A DNA stretch of 64,000 nucleotides from the NCBI RefSeq assembly GCF_030253575.1, contig NC_080557.1:44344501-44408500 (forward strand), given 5' to 3'. Positions 60,701 through 64,000 of this stretch are shown piece after piece (the stretch's first letter is position 1; each line of letters starts with the position of its first letter). The notes under the pieces were generated by a model. It searched no databases. It had not been told where the DNA came from and saw only the letters and a list, made by a program, of their open reading frames with translations. The DNA is from Rhododendron vialii (Eukaryota > Streptophyta > Magnoliopsida > Ericales > Ericaceae). A program made the position numbers and the translations under genes.

Positions 60701-63700
60701 TTTTGGCCAATTAAACTACGTCTGATATAAACGTAGACCGAAAGGAAATGAATATGTTCTTTCCAAAGAATTCTCACATTCCCCAGGAATTGACTATTCC
60801 TGTGGTCAATTCCTGCTTTTAGGGGGTGGTTTGCTGCTTGCAGGGAAAGTGGGATGAGTCAGGGCTATCGGAAACTGGCTTGCGTTATCGTCTTAGATGC
60901 TTTGCTGACAGAGAATTATCCCTATTGTGTTGATGTCACAAATAGTTCTGACCTCATACCTAATACCTATGATGTGGATTGTGTTGGAACATGTTTATGG
61001 AGTATATTTTGTACTACACTACTTGGTGTTTTGTTCCACCATAAGTTGATTAAGTTCTTATTCAGACTGTTATCTTTGTTGCACATGAAGATCCTCAAGT
61101 TTAATTATTAAATTTGCATCCTTTTCTTTTGTTTTTCGTCCTACAGAATAAGGTCCAATTGGTGTCTGTTGAAGCATTGCATCATTTACATATATTTATC
61201 TTCGTGCTAGCCATTGTCCATGTCACCTTCAATGCTCTCACAGTTGTATTTGGAGGCGCAAAGGTGAGTATGTTATTTCTTTTTTCTTTTTTCCCAAGCT
61301 ATGTTTGGTTATGACTTATCTACTTTTTTAAGCTTCTGCTGTAACTTTTTTGTTCATCATGACATAGATCCGTGAATGGAAACATTGGGAAGACTCCATT
61401 GCAAAAGAAAATTATGAAACAGAAAAAGGTGAGAGTTATCGTCCCGTTAAAGCTTACCTTAATTTACTTTTTCTCTGACCATTTTCATGAATTAGTAAGC
61501 CCATGCTATGCAAGTATGCAGTTAACATTATATTTGCTTTTCTCTTAAGAGTATGTCACTAAATGTTCAACATAATCAACATGGATTATAGATCAATGTA
61601 AGATAACCTAATTTAGCAATATAAGGTCTAGGTTTACAGATTCAAGTTGAAAACTTTTGGTAGTTATTTTGCTTCTGCTGTTGTTTTTAGAATTGTGGAA
61701 GAAATAAACCGTGAGAAAAGGAGGAAAGAAAATAAAAGGGAGTGAGTCATGATTTTGGCATAAGACAGTGAAGGTAGCCGATTGTTTGGAGTTTAACTGC
61801 TTTCATCCTGTGCCATATGTAAAACTTACTACCATCTTGTGCATAATACTTCTAATCTGCGCCCTTTATTGTGCAGTTTTGGGACCAAAGATCACTCATG
61901 TCCATCAACATGACTTCATCAAGGGTCGCTTTTGGGGTATTGGCAAAAATTCAGCTTTTTTGGGCTGGCTGGTAAGTTCTTACCTTCTCGTTCTATGATC
62001 GGTCGTCCACTTCGCAAAAAATTGTACTCCGTATCATTGTTTGACATCACTGCAGACCCTGTATCCCACAATTGCTTATAGTATGTTCGGTTTGAGAGAT
62101 AGATACAGAAAATTTATTGCGGAGCGTGTGCAGGGGTTTTGAGACTCAAACCGGTTCCTCCTAATGTATTGGTTTCTCCTTTATACTTATTTTCTTAAAT
62201 GGTAGAAGTTCAACGTGATATGACACATCCTGAGTTGGTTGAGGCTTGAACTCCACATGCAGTTAAGTTTTTTCTTTCAGTGTCTGGTCTAAAGGAATTA
62301 ACGGGTTACACTTCAGCTGGTAACCCATCACCATACTCAGAAATTCCAGTTTTCCCCCAAGATTGATGAAGGTGGAAGTTGATCCTTGGATTGAACTACA
62401 GAGAGATGTACAGTGTGACTGACACCAATGAGGGAAAGACTTTCATTCACCAGCCTTTCTTACTGAGGCTTGTAGAGTCTAAATATAATTTTTTTTTGGT
62501 AAAAGAGATTTTATTACCAAAAAAGGAGACAAGATACAAAGGGAAACAAAGGGGCATACCCCTGACTACATCACAAAAAGCAGACCCAAACTACACAAAA
62601 AAAAAAAAAAAAAAAACAGAAACCTGGGCTATATGATCAAAGCAAAATTTTCCCAGAAATATTTCAGGCTTTACAAAGGTCTCGATTAACACTATTGCTG
62701 CCCTCTTTTTGCCAAGAACAGACTCTATACCGAACATCAAGAACAAGCTGCTCCATAGTGCCTTCAAGATTAGGGTGTTTGTTGCCAAAAATGCACTCAT
62801 TCCTAGCCTTCCATATATAATACACAGAACCAGCCATGGCTAACTTGTACAGCGCTGAAGGAAAACCCTTTATCTTCAGATGATGGATTGCCCAGGCTAT
62901 CTCCTGATCCCACTCTACTGGACCCGACGAACTCTCAAAGTTTTCAAGGATTCGGGACCAAATTTGGGATGAGAATGAACAAGTGAAGAATAAGTGCCCA
63001 TGAGACTCAGCCACACTACCACACAGTACACACATAGGATCCACTACCAATCTCCAGGATAGGAGTCTATCCTTAGTTGAAAGCCTGCCCCAACATACTA
63101 GCCACATAATGAGAGCCCATCTGGGTATGTTTTGTTTGAACCAAACAATTGAAGCCCAAGGCACCTTTGGACTGGGAGTTCTCAGAGCCTCCCTAGCAGA
63201 TTTGACAGAATATGTACCAGTAGAAGCAGAAACCCAAACTACAGATCCTCAATTGAGATGTTAGGCCTCAAGGTATGGGGAGTACTCCCCATGATCTGCA
63301 TTATAGCCCTATTACGTTGCCTAGGCCAATGCCAATCCTCATTATGAATGATTGATGAAACTTTTGCAAGGAGGGAACTCCCAACATTCCTTACAATAGC
63401 CTCCCCAAACACCTTATAAAGAGGACTCTGTATGCCAGTTGTCCAACCAAAGAAAAGTTTTTCTCCCATTGCCAACCACGTACCTGATAAGATGAACAGG
63501 TCAGCATTGACCGTTTGTTGATGTTTTACAAAATTACGACCGTATGGTTTATATTTGCATGCTGAAACATGTAAAGATTCACTTGATATTCTGAACCATG
63601 TAAGTCGAGAAATGACAATGAATTTTGTCTTCAAAAAAGAAAAGGTTGGCATGGCATTATCTTTGCCCACAAGTTCAGAGCTGGGATAGAACTTCCTCCA

Positions 63701-64000
63701 ATTGTCATCCGGTCATAGCTGAACAGGCAGACATGACAGACAATCTTAATTACAGCCCTTAAAGATGTCTGGGTCACCCTCTCGAGATCTGCTAAACTTT
63801 TGAGTCATGGTCACGAACCAAATCAATCTGGGGAACATTTCCCTTGCTCCAAATTTCTACAAGGATCCTTCACGAGCAGGACCCAGGCCCTTTAACACGA
63901 TTAGCTTCAGGAGAGACTGAGATCAAGATCTTAACTTACCTTATTTCGGTTCACATCCAGTCCCACTCATTATCAATTCTTCGTCCCTGACCGTTTGGAC
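57733..64000 (+). CDS. MLO: MLO-family membrane protein, 5' part (runs off window)
   Basis: Six exons are visible: 57733-57864, 57976-58033, 58651-58877, 61147-61263, 61368-61428 and 61877-61971 (230 aa so far, phases consistent). Hallmarks: LEFTPTWVVACVCTLIVGIS, VERAIHYTGKYLKKKSQKSL, FEALQKVKEELMLLGFISLL, CAAKNKVQLVSVEALHHLHI, FIFVLAIVHVTFNAL, then IREWKHWEDSIAKENYETEK and ITHVHQHDFI. MLO proteins are plant-specific seven-transmembrane proteins with a C-terminal calmodulin-binding site (outside the window), reported as Ca2+ channels; some clades control powdery-mildew susceptibility. The HVHQH stretch reminds me of the MLO1/13/15 clade, but I am unsure. Later exons (from HSFLKQF-type sequence) were not found before 64000. 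The last visible intron holds a LINE. Confidence 0.94.
57865..57975 (+). other. MLO: Likely GC-AG intron 1 of MLO
   Basis: The protein must join TGK to YLKKK. The only boundary that does so is AAG|GCATGC at 57864/57865 and TTGCAG|TATCTG at 57975/57976. No usable GT donor exists within the needed few bases. GC-AG is the commonest non-canonical U2 class. Confidence 0.8.
58374..58426. repeat. Perfect 22-bp palindrome with 9-nt loop
   Basis: The arm starting TTTCTCACCAAATCTCACC (58374-58395) is repeated exactly in inverse orientation at 58405-58426 around a 9-nt loop. It lies in MLO intron 2 among several more GGTGAGA/TCTCACC words (about 58090-58460). Confidence 0.9.
59396..59638 (+). repeat. 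Tandem doublet of about 125 bp in MLO intron 3
   Basis: Blocks starting TGTAGCAATATATAT and containing CATGTGCTGCAAATTTTAGG, TTAACCTAATTG and GGGGCCAAAG occur twice (about 59396 and 59523), each ending in TTGATGAGGAAT. A related duplication of TAGCAGTATATCTCCATGTC occurs at about 59070 and 59163. Confidence 0.85.
62489..63490 (-). mobile_element. Dead L1-type LINE, reverse-transcriptase C-terminal part
   Basis: In minus orientation it ends with GGTAATAAAATCTC...ACC and an A tract (T run at 62489-62497). It encodes a zf-RVT region: RYVVGNGRKTFLWLDNWH, then YKVFGEAIVRNVGSSLLAKV, VVWVSASTGTYSVKSAREAL, and the zinc-binding-like CVLCGSVAESHGHLFFTC followed by WKARNECIFGNK. Frames change near ESS/PLYK (about 63420) and near EDL/VVW (about 63242), so it is inactive. 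It is 5'-truncated; the sequence beyond 63490 is not recognisable LINE. It lies in an MLO intron, opposite to the gene. Confidence 0.88.
63491..64000. other. MLO intron to window end, unidentified
   Basis: No MLO exon, LINE domain or RNA gene could be recognised here. It may be further MLO intron or an older repeat. Confidence 0.4.

Noticed and set aside
60854-61111. Frame MSQGYRKLACVIV... preceded by CTTGCAGGGAAAGTG as an extra MLO exon (GKV...)
   Set aside because: The GKV looks like the MLO motif before the HLHIFIF region, but the true motif follows at 61147 (NKVQLVSVEALHHLH) in correct phase with exon 3. The frame here has no MLO similarity.
1-64000. Bacterial-type operons, riboswitches, CRISPR arrays, phage or viral genes
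   Set aside because: None seen; every recognisable gene is a split plant nuclear gene and all mobile sequence is of plant transposon type.

Overview
This is nuclear DNA of a flowering plant, almost certainly a eudicot. Genes are split by many short introns, noncoding DNA is AT-rich, (CT)n tracts sit near gene starts, and the repeats are plant MITEs, a tRNA-derived SINE, L1-type LINEs, a probable solo LTR and a Pack-MULE. I cannot name the species. I rebuilt gene models by hand from splice sites and conserved protein motifs; no homology search was possible.

Region 1 (1-12375) is a direct tandem duplication of a segment that was originally about 4 kb. Unit 1 (493-8458) and unit 2 (8459-12375) each carry a copy of the last exon of a YCF54 gene. 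Each unit has taken later insertions that the other lacks, so the sister unit shows the empty site. Unit 1 has a 170-bp MULE-type MITE, a 3.16-kb LTR-like element, a four-fold 311-bp tandem array and a 32-nt U6 snRNA retro-fragment. Unit 2 has a 327-bp MITE and a roughly 590-bp insert.

Region 2 (11678-31240) holds YCF54 (minus; chlorophyll-synthesis cyclase factor) head-to-head with FHIT (plus; HIT-family dinucleoside triphosphate hydrolase), then MCU (minus; mitochondrial calcium uniporter) and a TLC-domain membrane protein (minus). As I recall, the YCF54/FHIT pair is also adjacent in Arabidopsis (At5g58250/At5g58240). The FHIT gene has a predicted 3-nt exon squeezed between an ordinary GT-AG intron and a U12-type AT-AC intron.

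Region 3 (34931-49516) holds TOM40 (minus; outer-membrane import channel) and GLYR1 (minus; glyoxylate/succinic semialdehyde reductase). Between them lies a 1126-bp Pack-MULE carrying a frameshifted SEC31 fragment. TOM40 introns contain a SINE, a LINE fragment, a Stowaway MITE and a 36-base G run.

Region 4 (49517-57732) has no gene. It is packed with fold-back elements, including members of a Harbinger-like MITE family.

Region 5 (57733-64000) is the first part of an MLO-family gene (plus). It runs off the window after six exons, has a likely GC-AG first intron, and carries a dead LINE in the intron that reaches the window edge.

The genes form no pathway together. Four of the seven encode organelle-linked proteins (YCF54 in plastids; MCU and TOM40 in mitochondria; FHIT with a targeting-like N-terminus), which is probably chance.
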